The notes beneath the pieces are model-generated. The model made no database searches. It saw only the letters and a program-made list of their open reading frames with translations, and was not told where the DNA came from. From Aquipuribacter nitratireducens (GTDB lineage: Bacteria; Actinomycetota; Actinomycetes; Actinomycetales; JBBAYJ01), in contig NZ_JBBEOG010000006.1 of the NCBI RefSeq assembly GCF_037860835.1, forward strand, positions 62,001 through 126,000: DNA of 64,000 bases, written 5' to 3'. How positions within the stretch are numbered: the stretch's first letter is position 1; each line of letters starts with the position of its first letter. Shown here in pieces: positions 25,345 through 36,094 of the stretch. The position numbers and the translations under genes are program-made.

Positions 25345-25833
25345 TCAGGCGGGGCTGGCCTCCCCGCCGGGCGGGCCGTCGTCGTCGTCCTCCGGCGGCA
25401 GCATGCACCAGCGCTCGGCGACGAGGCCCGCGACCGTCACCGCGAGCGAGGCGAGGACGACGGCCGCGGTGAGCGCCACCCGGCCCGGCTGCGCGGACAC
25501 GCTGACGAGCGGGACGGCGACGAGCGCGAAGCCGGTCCACGCCCCGCTCATGACGGCACCCGCGAGCGCGGCCGCCTTCGCCAGGGCGACGGTCCGGGCG
25601 GCGCGCAGCGGGTCGAGGTGCCGGTCCCGCTCCCCCTTCGTCCACCGCCGGACGGGCCACGCGACGACGAGGATCGCCGCGGCGAGCGCGGCGAGCACGG
25701 CGGAGGCGGCGAGCGGGGGCGCGGCGAACGCCTGCCCCCCGGCGCTGCGGACCTGGAGCACGGCCGTGGTGACGGCGAACGCGACGCCGGCGAGGAGGAG
25801 GAGCGGGCCGGCCCGGGTGGGAGCGACGTGCAC
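25345..25833 (-). CDS. DUF3180 membrane protein
   Basis: A 162-residue protein with four predicted membrane segments. A basic loop (WPVRRWTKGERDRHLDPLRAARTVALAKAAAL) between segments two and three is the hallmark of DUF3180. The gene conventionally follows folK in actinobacteria, as here (six-base gap). The function is not known. It starts with GTG and ends in an acidic Asp/Pro tail. Confidence 0.88.
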   Translation of the reverse strand: MHVAPTRAGPLLLLAGVAFAVTTAVLQVRSAGGQAFAAPPLAASAVLAALAAAILVVAWPVRRWTKGERDRHLDPLRAARTVALAKAAALAGAVMSGAWTGFALVAVPLVSVSAQPGRVALTAAVVLASLAVTVAGLVAERWCMLPPEDDDDGPPGGEASPA

Positions 25834-25839
25834 GGCGCC

Positions 25840-26823
25840 TCAGCCGCTCGGCGGCAGCCCGAAGGGGAGCGCGAGGTCGTGCCGCACGACCACCGCCTCG
25901 TCGTCGTCCTCGTCCTCGAGCTCGACGAGCTCCTCGAGCAGCTCGCGGACGGGACGCTCGACCCCCGGCCAGTGCCACAGCCGCGCCTCGGGGTCGACGA
26001 GCGACCACGGCTCGAGGACGAAGCGGCGGTCGGCCGCCCTCGGGTGCGGCAGCTCGAGGTCCTCGGTGTCGAGCACGAGCGGTGCGCCGTCGTCGCGGCG
26101 CACCTCGACGACGTCGACGTCGAGCGTGCGGGGCCCCCAGCGCAGGTCCCGCGTGCGGCCGTGCGCCTGCTCGACGTCCTGGCAGGCGTGCAGCAGCGCC
26201 CGCGGCGACAGCCGCGTGCGGACGAGCAGCACGGCGTTGAGGTAGCGGTCCTGCGTCGGCCCGCCGACGGGCGCGGTGTCGACCACGGGCGAGGCCTCCA
26301 TGACCTCGACGCCGTCGCGGTCGGCGAGGTCGAGGACGGCCTGGTGGAGCGTCGCGTAGGCGTCCCCGAGGTTGGCGCCGAGCGCGAGGACGGCGCGGTG
26401 CGGCGCGTCGGGGGCCTGGTCGGCGAGCGCGTCGTCCTGCGTGCGGACCACCCGTACCGTGACGTCGTCGAACGGCACGCCGACCGGAGCCTGCGGCTTG
26501 TGGACCGTCACCTCGACGACGGACACCCGGCGGTCCTCGAGCACCGCCGCGGCGATGCGCTCGGCGACCGCCTCGACGAGGTCGAGGGACGGGCCGGTGA
26601 GGACCTCGTGGGCCTTGCGGGCGACGACCGAGTAGTCGACGGCGTCGGCGAGGTCGTCGGTCCGCCCGCCGCGCAGGCGACGGACGTGCAGGGCGACGTC
26701 GCACGAGAACTCCTGCCCGTCGCGCTTCTCGTGCGCGAGCACCCCGTGGAACCCGTGGCCCCGGATGCCGGTGACGCTCACCCGGTCGAGGGGGCCGGGA
26801 CCGTCGTCGCCCACGTCGCTCAC
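25840..26823 (-). CDS. folBK: Bifunctional dihydroneopterin aldolase/HPPK
   Basis: A 327-residue fusion. Residues ~12-135 are dihydroneopterin aldolase (VTGIRGHGFHGVLAHEKRDGQEF, DYSVVARKAHEVL, SLDLVEAVAERIA, VTVHKPQAPV). Residues ~150-320 are 6-hydroxymethyl-dihydropterin pyrophosphokinase (ALGANLGDAYATLHQAV, RYLNAVLLVRT, RTRDLRWGPRTLDVDVV, LPHPRAADRRFVLEPW). Together they carry out two consecutive folate steps before FolP. The GTG start overlaps the folP stop by four bases. An acidic stretch (EDEDDDE) near the C-terminus is a local oddity. Confidence 0.95.
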   Translation of the reverse strand: MSDVGDDGPGPLDRVSVTGIRGHGFHGVLAHEKRDGQEFSCDVALHVRRLRGGRTDDLADAVDYSVVARKAHEVLTGPSLDLVEAVAERIAAAVLEDRRVSVVEVTVHKPQAPVGVPFDDVTVRVVRTQDDALADQAPDAPHRAVLALGANLGDAYATLHQAVLDLADRDGVEVMEASPVVDTAPVGGPTQDRYLNAVLLVRTRLSPRALLHACQDVEQAHGRTRDLRWGPRTLDVDVVEVRRDDGAPLVLDTEDLELPHPRAADRRFVLEPWSLVDPEARLWHWPGVERPVRELLEELVELEDEDDDEAVVVRHDLALPFGLPPSG

Positions 26824-27721
26824 GTCGACCGATCCTGCCGAGCGACGGCCGCGCGCGCACGGCGCCAGGCCGCGCCGACCGTCACGGCGTCGAGGGTGGC
26901 CAGGGCCGTGTGCGAGCGCACCGCCCACACCCCCTCCGCCGCGAGGAGGGCGGCGACGGCGGCGGAGGCGTCGTCCCGCTGCTCGACCGGTCGCGGCTCG
27001 CCGTCCGGCCCCGGCAGCAGGGCGCCGAGGAACCGCTTGCGGCTGACGCCGACGAGCAGCGGCAGGCCGAGGGCCGCCAGGGCGTCGAGCCCGGCGAGGA
27101 GGTCCCAGTTGTGGCCGGCGTCCTTCGCGAAGCCGATGCCGGGATCGAGCACCAGCCGGTCGGCGTCGACCCCGGCGGCCACGAGGTCGTCGACCCGCCT
27201 CCGCAGCTCCGCGACGACGTCGGTGACCGTGTCCGCGTAGGTCGCCTGCGACGCCATCGACCGCGAGTGGCCGCGCCAGTGCATGACGACGAACGGGCAG
27301 CCCGCCTCCGCCACGACCCGGGCCATCGCCGGGTCGGCGGCACCGCCACTCACGTCGTTGACGAGCACCGCACCGGCCTCGAGGCAGGCGGCGGCGACCT
27401 CCGCACGCATCGTGTCGATGCTCACCGGCACGCCGTCACCGGCGAGCCGGCGCACGACGGTCACGGTGCGGCGCAGCTCCTCGGCCGCGTCGACCCGCGC
27501 GGCGCCGGGCCGGGTCGACTCGCCACCGACGTCGACGGCGTCCGCGCCCGACGCCACGAGGTGCAGGCCGTGGCGGACGGCGTCGTCCGGGTCGTGCCAC
27601 AGCCCCCCGTCGGAGAACGAGTCGGGCGTGACGTTGAGGACCGCGAGCACGGCGGGCCGGTCGAGGCCGACGAGGCGCCGCCGGGCCGCCTCGGGCAGCC
27701 CGGCAGGCCCGGCATGAGGGG

Positions 27722-29854
<2,133 letters not shown>

Positions 29855-29883
29855 GTGGTCACCACACGGGGCCGTGGCCCCGT
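29855..29883 (-). promoter_or_regulatory. Adjacent inverted repeats in the ftsH leader
   Basis: GTGGT-C-ACCAC at 29855-29865 abuts ACGGGGCC-GT-GGCCCCGT at 29866-29883. The first ends one base from the ftsH ATG and replaces the expected ribosome-binding site. They may form a translational control structure or an operator. Confidence 0.5.
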
Positions 29884-30064
29884 CCTGTTCGTCTCGGGTT
29901 CGTCGTCCGGCACGTCCGGCCCGCGACGTCCCTGGTCACGAGGGTACAGCGGGTGGCGCGGACCGGCTCCGGCGAGGAGGCGCGACCGCGTCTCCCGTCA
30001 CCTGCTCAACGGGGGTACCCGCCCACCCGTTCCGGCGGGTGCGGGTGTTCGCCGGGAGCGGACG

Positions 30065-30487
30065 TCAGGCCGGTCCGGACGACGCGTGTCCTGTCAGCGT
30101 CCGGTCGCCGGCAGCCGCCTCGGCGGAGCGCAGCCGCCCGAGCTGCAGCAGGGCGTAGCCGAGCTCCTGGTCCGCCCGGTCGGCGCGACGCCGCTCGGCC
30201 GCCAGCCGCGCCCGCAGCTCGAGGACCTCCGCCTCGAGCCGCGCGACGCGGCCCTCCGAGTCGCCGGCCTGCGCCGGCACCCGCGGGAGCACCCCGAGGG
30301 AGGCCAGCGACCGGAGGCTCACCCGCCACTCACGACCGTGGGGCCCGGGCACCTTGTAGGCGCGGAGGCGTCCTGACCGGGCGCGGGCGCGCAGGGACGC
30401 GACGGACGCGCGGTACGCGCGGGAGGCCTCCTGCAGCGGCACGTACACGTCGACGGGCACCTCCGGGCCGTCGTCCGCAGCGCTCAC
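30065..30487 (-). CDS. Small DNA-binding-like protein with coiled coil
   Basis: A 140-residue protein. Residues ~10-60 (DVYVPLQEASRAYRASVASLRARARSGRLRAYKVPGPHGREWRVSLRSL) look like a MerR/excisionase-type winged helix. Residues ~75-125 form a Leu/Arg/Glu coiled coil. The GTG start has GGAGGAGG 8 bases upstream. It sits between ftsH and the secreted coiled-coil gene on the same strand. The HTH assignment rests on pattern only; the function is unknown. Confidence 0.7.
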   Translation of the reverse strand: MSAADDGPEVPVDVYVPLQEASRAYRASVASLRARARSGRLRAYKVPGPHGREWRVSLRSLASLGVLPRVPAQAGDSEGRVARLEAEVLELRARLAAERRRADRADQELGYALLQLGRLRSAEAAAGDRTLTGHASSGPA

Positions 30488-30566
30488 AGCGGGCCTCCTC
30501 CCGTGCTGGACCGAGTGTTCTCCCCGGAACGCCCCGTGGCCAGGGCCGCTTCGCGGGAGGACGGGT

Positions 30567-30599
30567 CCGGCCCCACCCGGTGTGGTCGGGTGGGGCCGG
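30567..30599 (-). terminator. Perfect 13-base-pair terminator hairpin after the coiled-coil gene
   Basis: CCGGCCCCACCCG at 30567-30579 pairs fully with CGGGTGGGGCCGG at 30587-30599 around a 7-base loop. It begins 17 bases beyond the stop codon of the minus-strand gene. It is the strongest hairpin in the window. Confidence 0.8.
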
Positions 30600-30616
30600 G
30601 CGGTCGGGCGCCGACC

Positions 30617-32602
30617 TCAGACGAGGCAGCCGCCCATCGCGATCTGCCGGTCGAGGCCGGCGATCCTGTCGAGGACCGCGCCGTACTTCGCCTGGAGGTC
30701 GCTCACGACGGCCTTCTGCGCGGCGACGGCCGTGCGGTTGACCTTCTTCGCGCTCTCGAGCGTGTTGAGCCTCGACGTCTCGGTGACGATCTGCGCGTCG
30801 AGTGCCGACAGCTCGGCCTTCGCGTCCGTGAGAGCCGCTTCCCGCTCGCTGATCTGCTTGTCGATCAGGTTCAGCGAGTCCTGGAGCGGCGCCAGCCGGG
30901 TCTGCAGGTCGAGGATGTCCCGCTCCTTGCCTGCGATGGCCGAGTTCACCCCGTCGAGCGAGACAACCAGCTCGTCGACCTCGGCCTCGAGCGCCGAGAC
31001 CGCGCTGGTCTCGCTCGCGACCACGGCTTGCGCCGCCGCCAGCGCGTCCTCGAAGGCGGGGATCCCCGCCTGGAGCGCCGTGAGCCGTGCCTGCTCGGCG
31101 ACGACGGCCGCAGCGGCCGCGTCGGCATCCTGGGACGCGCTCTCGAGGGCGGCCTCCAGCCTCGCGACCTCGCTCGCGGCCTCCGTGACAGCCGCGTCGG
31201 CGTCGGCGAGGTCGGCGGCCGCCGTTGCAGCCGCCTCCTTCGCGGCCGTGAGCGCCGTCGTCCCGGCGGCCACCTCCTGCTGCGCGCCGGCCAGGTCGGA
31301 CTGCAGCGACCACAGCTGCTGCTGGAGGGCGCTGCTCTCCTGCTGCTTCGTGGACAGCTGCGCGTTGAGCGTCGCGAGCTGCTGCTGCAGGGCGGTGAGG
31401 TCGCCCTGGAGGGCCTGCAGCTGCGCCGCCTTGGCGGCGGCCTGCTGCTGCGCCGTCGTCAGCTGCCTGTTGAGGTCCTGGATCTGGTTCTGCAGCTGCT
31501 GCTTCAGGGCGTTGTCGTTGGTGTTCTGCCGCAGGTCCCGCAGCCGCGCGATCTCGGCCTCGAGGGCGCTGACGGCCGCCGCGGTGCCGGTGGCCTCGGC
31601 AGAGACGATCGCGATCTCCGTCTGCTTGGCGTCGATCTCCGTGCTCATCGTCGCGACGTCGGTCTGCAGTCCCCCGATCTGGGTCTGGAGGGCGGAGATC
31701 CGCGCCTCGACGAAGCCGATCTCGCTCGTGAGGTCCGCGACCTCCTGCTCCGCGATGCGCAGCGCCTCCTCGGCCGCAGCGACCGTCCCTGCGGCGGCCG
31801 ATGCGTGCGCAGCGGCCTGCAGTGCCGCAGCGGACAGACGGGTGAGGGCGTCGCGGGCGTCGGCCAGGTCGCTTCGGGCCGACTCGAGAGCGGCCTGGGT
31901 GGCGTCGTCGCGGGCCTCGAGGTCGGCCAGCCGCTGCGTCGAGTCCGCCACGGCCGCGACCTGGTCGGCGAGGGCTGCCTTCGCCGTGGCGGCGGTCGCG
32001 TCCGCAGCCGCGAGCCGGCCCTGGGCCGCCGCGAGCTCGGCCGCGGCGGTCCTGAGCTCGTCGTTGAGGCCGTCGCGCTCGGCCTCGAGGTCGGCGACCG
32101 CTGCCGTGGCGGCCTCGAGCAGCGAGACGAGCGGCGCGATCTCCTCCAGGAGCGCAGTCCGGTCGTCCTTCAACGCGGCCAGGTCGGCCTCCGCCTGCTC
32201 GATGGCCGCCGCCCGCTCCGTGCTGTCCGCGGTCATCGCGGTGAGAGCGGCCACCGCCGCCGCGATCTCCGCGTCGAGCAGTGTGCCCTCCGTCTCGAGG
32301 GCGGCGAGTCGTTGCTCCACGAGCAAGATGTCGGCAGCCAGCTGCTGCTGCGTGACGACCAGGCTGTCGCGCTCCGCCTGAAGCCGGGCCACGAGGGCGG
32401 CGTTCTGCGTGGCGGCGGCCTTCACGAGGTTGGCCTGGACGTTTCCGCGGTGGCTCAGCTGGTTGACGACGCCGTTGCAGATCCCGGACGTGCCGGCGGG
32501 TGCCGCGACGGCGACCGGCGCGGCGAAGGTGAGCAGGCCGGCGACGAGGCCGGGCAGCACGACGGCGGACACGGCGCGGCGGGCGGGGGTGCGTGCGGAC
32601 AT
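30617..32602 (-). CDS. Large secreted coiled-coil protein, unknown function
   Basis: A 661-residue protein with a signal peptide (positive RRAV, then a hydrophobic run ending AVAAPAG near 36). The rest is almost entirely heptad-rich, Ala/Gln/Leu/Glu/Asp coiled coil. It has two Cys only, at ~42 (SGIC) and near the C-terminus (GGCLV). The coil breaks at RQNTNDNAL near residue 361, leaving arms of ~300 residues on each side. An antiparallel hairpin closed by a disulfide is therefore possible. There is no LPxTG, no cell-wall domain and no hydrolase domain. A two-component system lies upstream and a strong terminator follows. Confidence 0.8.
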   Translation of the reverse strand: MSARTPARRAVSAVVLPGLVAGLLTFAAPVAVAAPAGTSGICNGVVNQLSHRGNVQANLVKAAATQNAALVARLQAERDSLVVTQQQLAADILLVEQRLAALETEGTLLDAEIAAAVAALTAMTADSTERAAAIEQAEADLAALKDDRTALLEEIAPLVSLLEAATAAVADLEAERDGLNDELRTAAAELAAAQGRLAAADATAATAKAALADQVAAVADSTQRLADLEARDDATQAALESARSDLADARDALTRLSAAALQAAAHASAAAGTVAAAEEALRIAEQEVADLTSEIGFVEARISALQTQIGGLQTDVATMSTEIDAKQTEIAIVSAEATGTAAAVSALEAEIARLRDLRQNTNDNALKQQLQNQIQDLNRQLTTAQQQAAAKAAQLQALQGDLTALQQQLATLNAQLSTKQQESSALQQQLWSLQSDLAGAQQEVAAGTTALTAAKEAAATAAADLADADAAVTEAASEVARLEAALESASQDADAAAAAVVAEQARLTALQAGIPAFEDALAAAQAVVASETSAVSALEAEVDELVVSLDGVNSAIAGKERDILDLQTRLAPLQDSLNLIDKQISEREAALTDAKAELSALDAQIVTETSRLNTLESAKKVNRTAVAAQKAVVSDLQAKYGAVLDRIAGLDRQIAMGGCLV

Positions 32603-32693
32603 GACGAAGCGGCTCCTCGACTGGGGTCTCCAGGCGCACGGACTGCGCCTGCGACCGCGTCGGTTTCGCTGCTCGCTCCCCGGGGCCTAAAGC

Positions 32694-32708
32694 GACCAGG
32701 TCCTGGTC
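32694..32708. promoter_or_regulatory. 15-base inverted repeat upstream of the coiled-coil gene
   Basis: GACCAGG-T-CCTGGTC is a perfect 7-1-7 palindrome about 92 bases upstream of the coiled-coil gene start. It is placed well for a regulator operator; the adjacent LuxR-type response regulator is a candidate. Confidence 0.45.
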
Positions 32709-32789
32709 CCCGGATCAGTGCGTCACGGTCTGTCGTCGAGAACCGTACGAGCCGTCGACCGCCCGGCGGAGCGGAAACGGGCCGTCCGG

Positions 32790-32830
32790 GCGTTGAGATC
32801 CCGGAGGTCAACGTCCTCAACGCTCAACGC
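32790..32830 (-). terminator. Weak hairpin at the end of the response-regulator gene
   Basis: GCGTTGAG at 32790-32797 can pair with CTCAACGC at 32816-32823 or 32823-32830. The second copy overlaps the stop codon of the response regulator. Three TCAACG repeats lie here. Confidence 0.35.
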
Positions 32831-33477
32831 TCCCGGACCTCCTGCGCCAGCCGGACCGCGGCGGCCCGGTCCGGGACGCGCAGCTTGCGCAGGACCGTCG
32901 AGATGTGGGTCCGCACCGTGACCTGCGCGACGAAGAGCCGTCGGGCGATCTGGTCCGTCGTCAGCCCCTCGGCCATCAGGTCGAGGATCTCCTGCTCCCG
33001 TGGTGTCAGCTGCGACGGTGAGCGCCGGGCCCGCAGCGGGGCGACCCGCGCCGGCGCGGACCGGAGCTCGTCGACCACCCGGCGGACCAGCCAGCGAGGC
33101 AGGGCCGCCTCGCCGGCCAGGACGCCCCGGAGCGCCGCGGCGATGCGGGAAGGGTCCATGTCCTTCACGAGGTAGCCGGACGCACCGGCACGCAGCGCGG
33201 CGAACAGGTCCTCGTCGTCGCGCGACGCCGTCAGCATCACGACCGCCGTCCCCGGCAGGTCGCGCGTGATGTCCGCCGTCGCGAGCAACCCGCTGCCCGG
33301 CATGTTGATGTCGAGCAGGCACACGTCCGGCGCGTGCTCGTGGGCCGCGGCCAGGGCGGCGGACGCGCTGCCGACGTCCGCGACCACCTCGCAGCCCTCC
33401 GCCTCGAGGGCCTCGCGGACGACCTCACGCGTCGGTCCGTGGTCGTCGGCGACGACGACCCGCAGCGCCCCGCTCAC
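32824..33477 (-). CDS. NarL/LuxR-family response regulator
   Basis: A 217-residue regulator. The receiver domain has the acidic pair Asp11-Asp12, the phosphoacceptor Asp56 (LLDINMPG) and the conserved Lys in GYLVKDMD. The C-terminal LuxR-type HTH is LTPREQEILDLMAEGLTTDQIARRLFVAQVTVRTHISTVLRKL. The GTG start overlaps the kinase stop by four bases, so the two form one two-component system. The secreted coiled-coil gene downstream is a plausible target. Confidence 0.95.
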   Translation of the reverse strand: MSGALRVVVADDHGPTREVVREALEAEGCEVVADVGSASAALAAAHEHAPDVCLLDINMPGSGLLATADITRDLPGTAVVMLTASRDDEDLFAALRAGASGYLVKDMDPSRIAAALRGVLAGEAALPRWLVRRVVDELRSAPARVAPLRARRSPSQLTPREQEILDLMAEGLTTDQIARRLFVAQVTVRTHISTVLRKLRVPDRAAAVRLAQEVRER

Positions 33478-34922
33478 ACCCAGCTCACCCGCACCGTGGT
33501 CCCCTTCCCCTGCTCGGACTCCACCGCCAGCACTGCTCCGATGCCCTCGGCGCGCTCCCGCATGCTCCTCAGGCCGTAGGCGCCCGGCCGCCCGGGCGAC
33601 CCGGGATCGAAGCCGCAGCCGTCGTCCCGCACCGTGAGCCGCAGCGGCACCGAGTCGAGCCGGGCCTCGATGCGCGTGGCACCACCGTGCCGGACCGCGT
33701 TGCCCACCGCCTCCGTCGTGATGCGGACGAGTGCCTCCGTCATCGGCGCGTCGGCGTGGGACGCCGGGTCGAGACAGGCGGAGACGGACACGTCGTAGCG
33801 CCCGGCCAGCTCGTCGAGCGTCTGCCGCAGGACGACCGGCACCGGGTCGTCGTCCTCCCGACGCAACGCCGCGAGCGCGCGCCGTGACTCGCCGACCGCC
33901 CGCTCGGCGGCAGCCGCGATGCGCGCCACGGCCACCTCGTCACCGGGTTCCGCGGTCAGGCGGTGCGACTGGGCCCGGATGTAGGAGAGCTCCTGGATGA
34001 CGCCGTCGTGGAGGTCGCGGGCGAGGCGCCGACGGTCCTCCAGCACCGCGCTCCGCGCCCGCGCCTGCCAGTAGCCGGTGATCTCGCGGGCCGCGCCGAC
34101 GAGCATGCAGAGGTACGACCCCAGACGCAGCACGTCGCCGGTGTAGACGAACTCGCTGTAGAGGGAGGGGAAGAGGAAGTAGTGCACCCGGGCCGCGCCC
34201 GCCAGGACGCACCCGACGGCCACCCAGCGCAGCAGCGCGTCGTCGGTGCGGTCCGACTGCCGGGCGAAGGCCACGGCCGCCAGCCCGTAGAGCGCCGCGC
34301 CCAGCAGCTGCACGACGAGCACGACCGGGTGCGCCACGAGCGCGGGGCGTGAGGCGTCACCGGCCGCTGCGGGGTCGACCGCGGGCGGCAGGGTGTCGGT
34401 GACCAGCCTCCCGACGACGGCGACCACCACGACGACGAGCACGACCCCGACCGACACCGCAGCCGCCGTCCGGGCGTCGACCCGTGCCCGCACGGGCGTC
34501 CAGGCGGCCGCGGCGAGCAGCAGCGTCCCCAGCAGTCGCAGGCACAGCGGCACCCAGTACGCGAGCTCCTCCCCACGGCCCGGCGTCAGCGCGTCCGGCA
34601 CTGCCGTGAGGACCAGGTTCGCCACGGCCACCACGCCGAGCGCGAGGACCAGGAGGAGCTCCTGGAGCCGTCCGTGCTGCACGAACCGCCCGTACACGAG
34701 GTACAGCACGAGCAGCGCGACGACGGCGTTGGCCGTCTCGAGCATGATGTGGAGCGACGGCGCCCTGACGGCGAACGCGAGGAACGGGCTGGCCACGACG
34801 GCCGCCGTCGCGAGCAGTGCCACCACCGCCGCGCGGCGGACGAGGCGCAGCGCAGGACCCGCCGCGCGAGGCCCGGCGGACACAGCGCCGGGTCCGGGGT
34901 CCACGAGGGAGGTAGTCGGCAC
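33474..34922 (-). CDS. Membrane sensor histidine kinase (HisKA_3)
   Basis: About 482 residues. Seven or eight hydrophobic segments fill the first ~285 residues as a membrane-embedded sensor. The HisKA_3 motif RRRLARDLHDGVIQELSYI has the phospho-His near residue 304. The HATPase domain has NAVRHGGAT, LTVRDDGCGFDP, YGLRSMRERA and GKGTTVRVSW. The start is uncertain: GTG at 34922 (with AGGA directly before it) is used, and in-frame GTGs exist up- and downstream. It signals to the overlapping response regulator. Confidence 0.9.
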   Translation of the reverse strand: MPTTSLVDPGPGAVSAGPRAAGPALRLVRRAAVVALLATAAVVASPFLAFAVRAPSLHIMLETANAVVALLVLYLVYGRFVQHGRLQELLLVLALGVVAVANLVLTAVPDALTPGRGEELAYWVPLCLRLLGTLLLAAAAWTPVRARVDARTAAAVSVGVVLVVVVVAVVGRLVTDTLPPAVDPAAAGDASRPALVAHPVVLVVQLLGAALYGLAAVAFARQSDRTDDALLRWVAVGCVLAGAARVHYFLFPSLYSEFVYTGDVLRLGSYLCMLVGAAREITGYWQARARSAVLEDRRRLARDLHDGVIQELSYIRAQSHRLTAEPGDEVAVARIAAAAERAVGESRRALAALRREDDDPVPVVLRQTLDELAGRYDVSVSACLDPASHADAPMTEALVRITTEAVGNAVRHGGATRIEARLDSVPLRLTVRDDGCGFDPGSPGRPGAYGLRSMRERAEGIGAVLAVESEQGKGTTVRVSWV

Positions 34923-35032
34923 TCCTGTGACTGTTGCTGAGGGCACGCGGCACGGGCAACCCGACGGGGTCCACCGTTCGACCAGACCCTGATCACCCGA
35001 AGGGCTCGCCCCGTGACGGGCATCCTGGACCC

Positions 35033-36094
35033 GTGCGTGCTCCGAGCGACCGGGTCCGGATCCCACGACGACCCACGTCGCGCCCCGCGGCTCTCGCCGT
35101 CGTGGTCGGCGTCGCGGTCCTCGTGGGTGCCGTGCTCGTCGCCGATCCCGCGCGGTCGGGCCTCGGGCGCTGCGACGGCGAGCCGGAGGCCGTGCTCCTC
35201 CCGACCGCCGACGAGGTCCCCGACGTCGTGGGGCTCGCGGTGGCGACGGCGCGGGAGCGGCTCGCCGAGGTCGGGCTCGACGCCGCCGCCCTCGACGAGA
35301 CGTGGCGCACCGACCCCGCCCCGCGCGGCCGGGTGCTCGCCCAGTCCGGCGGGGCGTGCGGGGAGGACCTCGCCCTGTCCGTCAGCACCGGCGGGCCCCT
35401 CGTCCCCCTCGACGACCTGCCGCTCGCGGTCCGTTCCGTCCTCGCCACCGCCGTGGGCACCGACGGCGTGAGGGGCCCGGAGCCGCTGCTCGTGCGGGAG
35501 GTCGAGGTCGCGGACGGGGCCGTGTGGGCGACGGACGCGCTCGTCAGCGGGCAGTGCCGGCACGTCGCCGTCGCCCGGCAGGTCGAGCAGCTGCTGTCCC
35601 CCGCCGAGCTGTCGACGCGGGACGTCCGGTGCGTCCCGGACTCCGACGAGGCCCTGCTCGAGGCACTGCGGACCCGGCTGCCGGACGCCGAGGTCTGGCA
35701 GTGCGAGCCCGGTACCCGCTGCCGGCTCGGGACCGCCGACGGGGGGTGGTACGTCGAGGCGAGCGTCCGGCGCTTCGGCACGACCGCGCTGCCCACCGAG
35801 CTGCGCTGCGCGGCGCCGACCGCCTACGACGTCTGCGAGCTCGAGCCGCGCGACGGCGGGGGGCAGGTGCGGACCGTCCAGTCGCTCGGCAAGTCGCCAC
35901 CGGGGCGGCCCTACCTGACGCGGCGCGTCCGCCTCGTGACGGGCCCGTGGCAGGTCGACGTGCTCGTCGCACCGCGCTTCGACGAGTCCGGCCCGCTGGC
36001 GGAACGGCCCACCGCGACGCCCTTCGACGGCGAGGAGCTGCGGGTGGTGGCCGAGCTCGGGCTCGCGGCGGTGCGGGAGGTCAGCGCGCCGTGA
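35033..36094 (+). CDS. Membrane-anchored PASTA-like protein
   Basis: A 353-residue protein. A short basic cytoplasmic end is followed by one membrane segment (~17-37) and an extracellular part. Residues ~60-110 (VPDVVGLAVATARERLAEVGLDA and DPAPRGRVLAQSG) match a single PASTA domain, which in kinases and penicillin-binding proteins senses muropeptides. The rest is Cys-containing, of unknown fold and without a kinase domain. It is divergent from the histidine kinase gene across 110 bases and overlaps the YibE/F gene tail to tail by 14 bases. Confidence 0.7.
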   Translation: MRAPSDRVRIPRRPTSRPAALAVVVGVAVLVGAVLVADPARSGLGRCDGEPEAVLLPTADEVPDVVGLAVATARERLAEVGLDAAALDETWRTDPAPRGRVLAQSGGACGEDLALSVSTGGPLVPLDDLPLAVRSVLATAVGTDGVRGPEPLLVREVEVADGAVWATDALVSGQCRHVAVARQVEQLLSPAELSTRDVRCVPDSDEALLEALRTRLPDAEVWQCEPGTRCRLGTADGGWYVEASVRRFGTTALPTELRCAAPTAYDVCELEPRDGGGQVRTVQSLGKSPPGRPYLTRRVRLVTGPWQVDVLVAPRFDESGPLAERPTATPFDGEELRVVAELGLAAVREVSAP

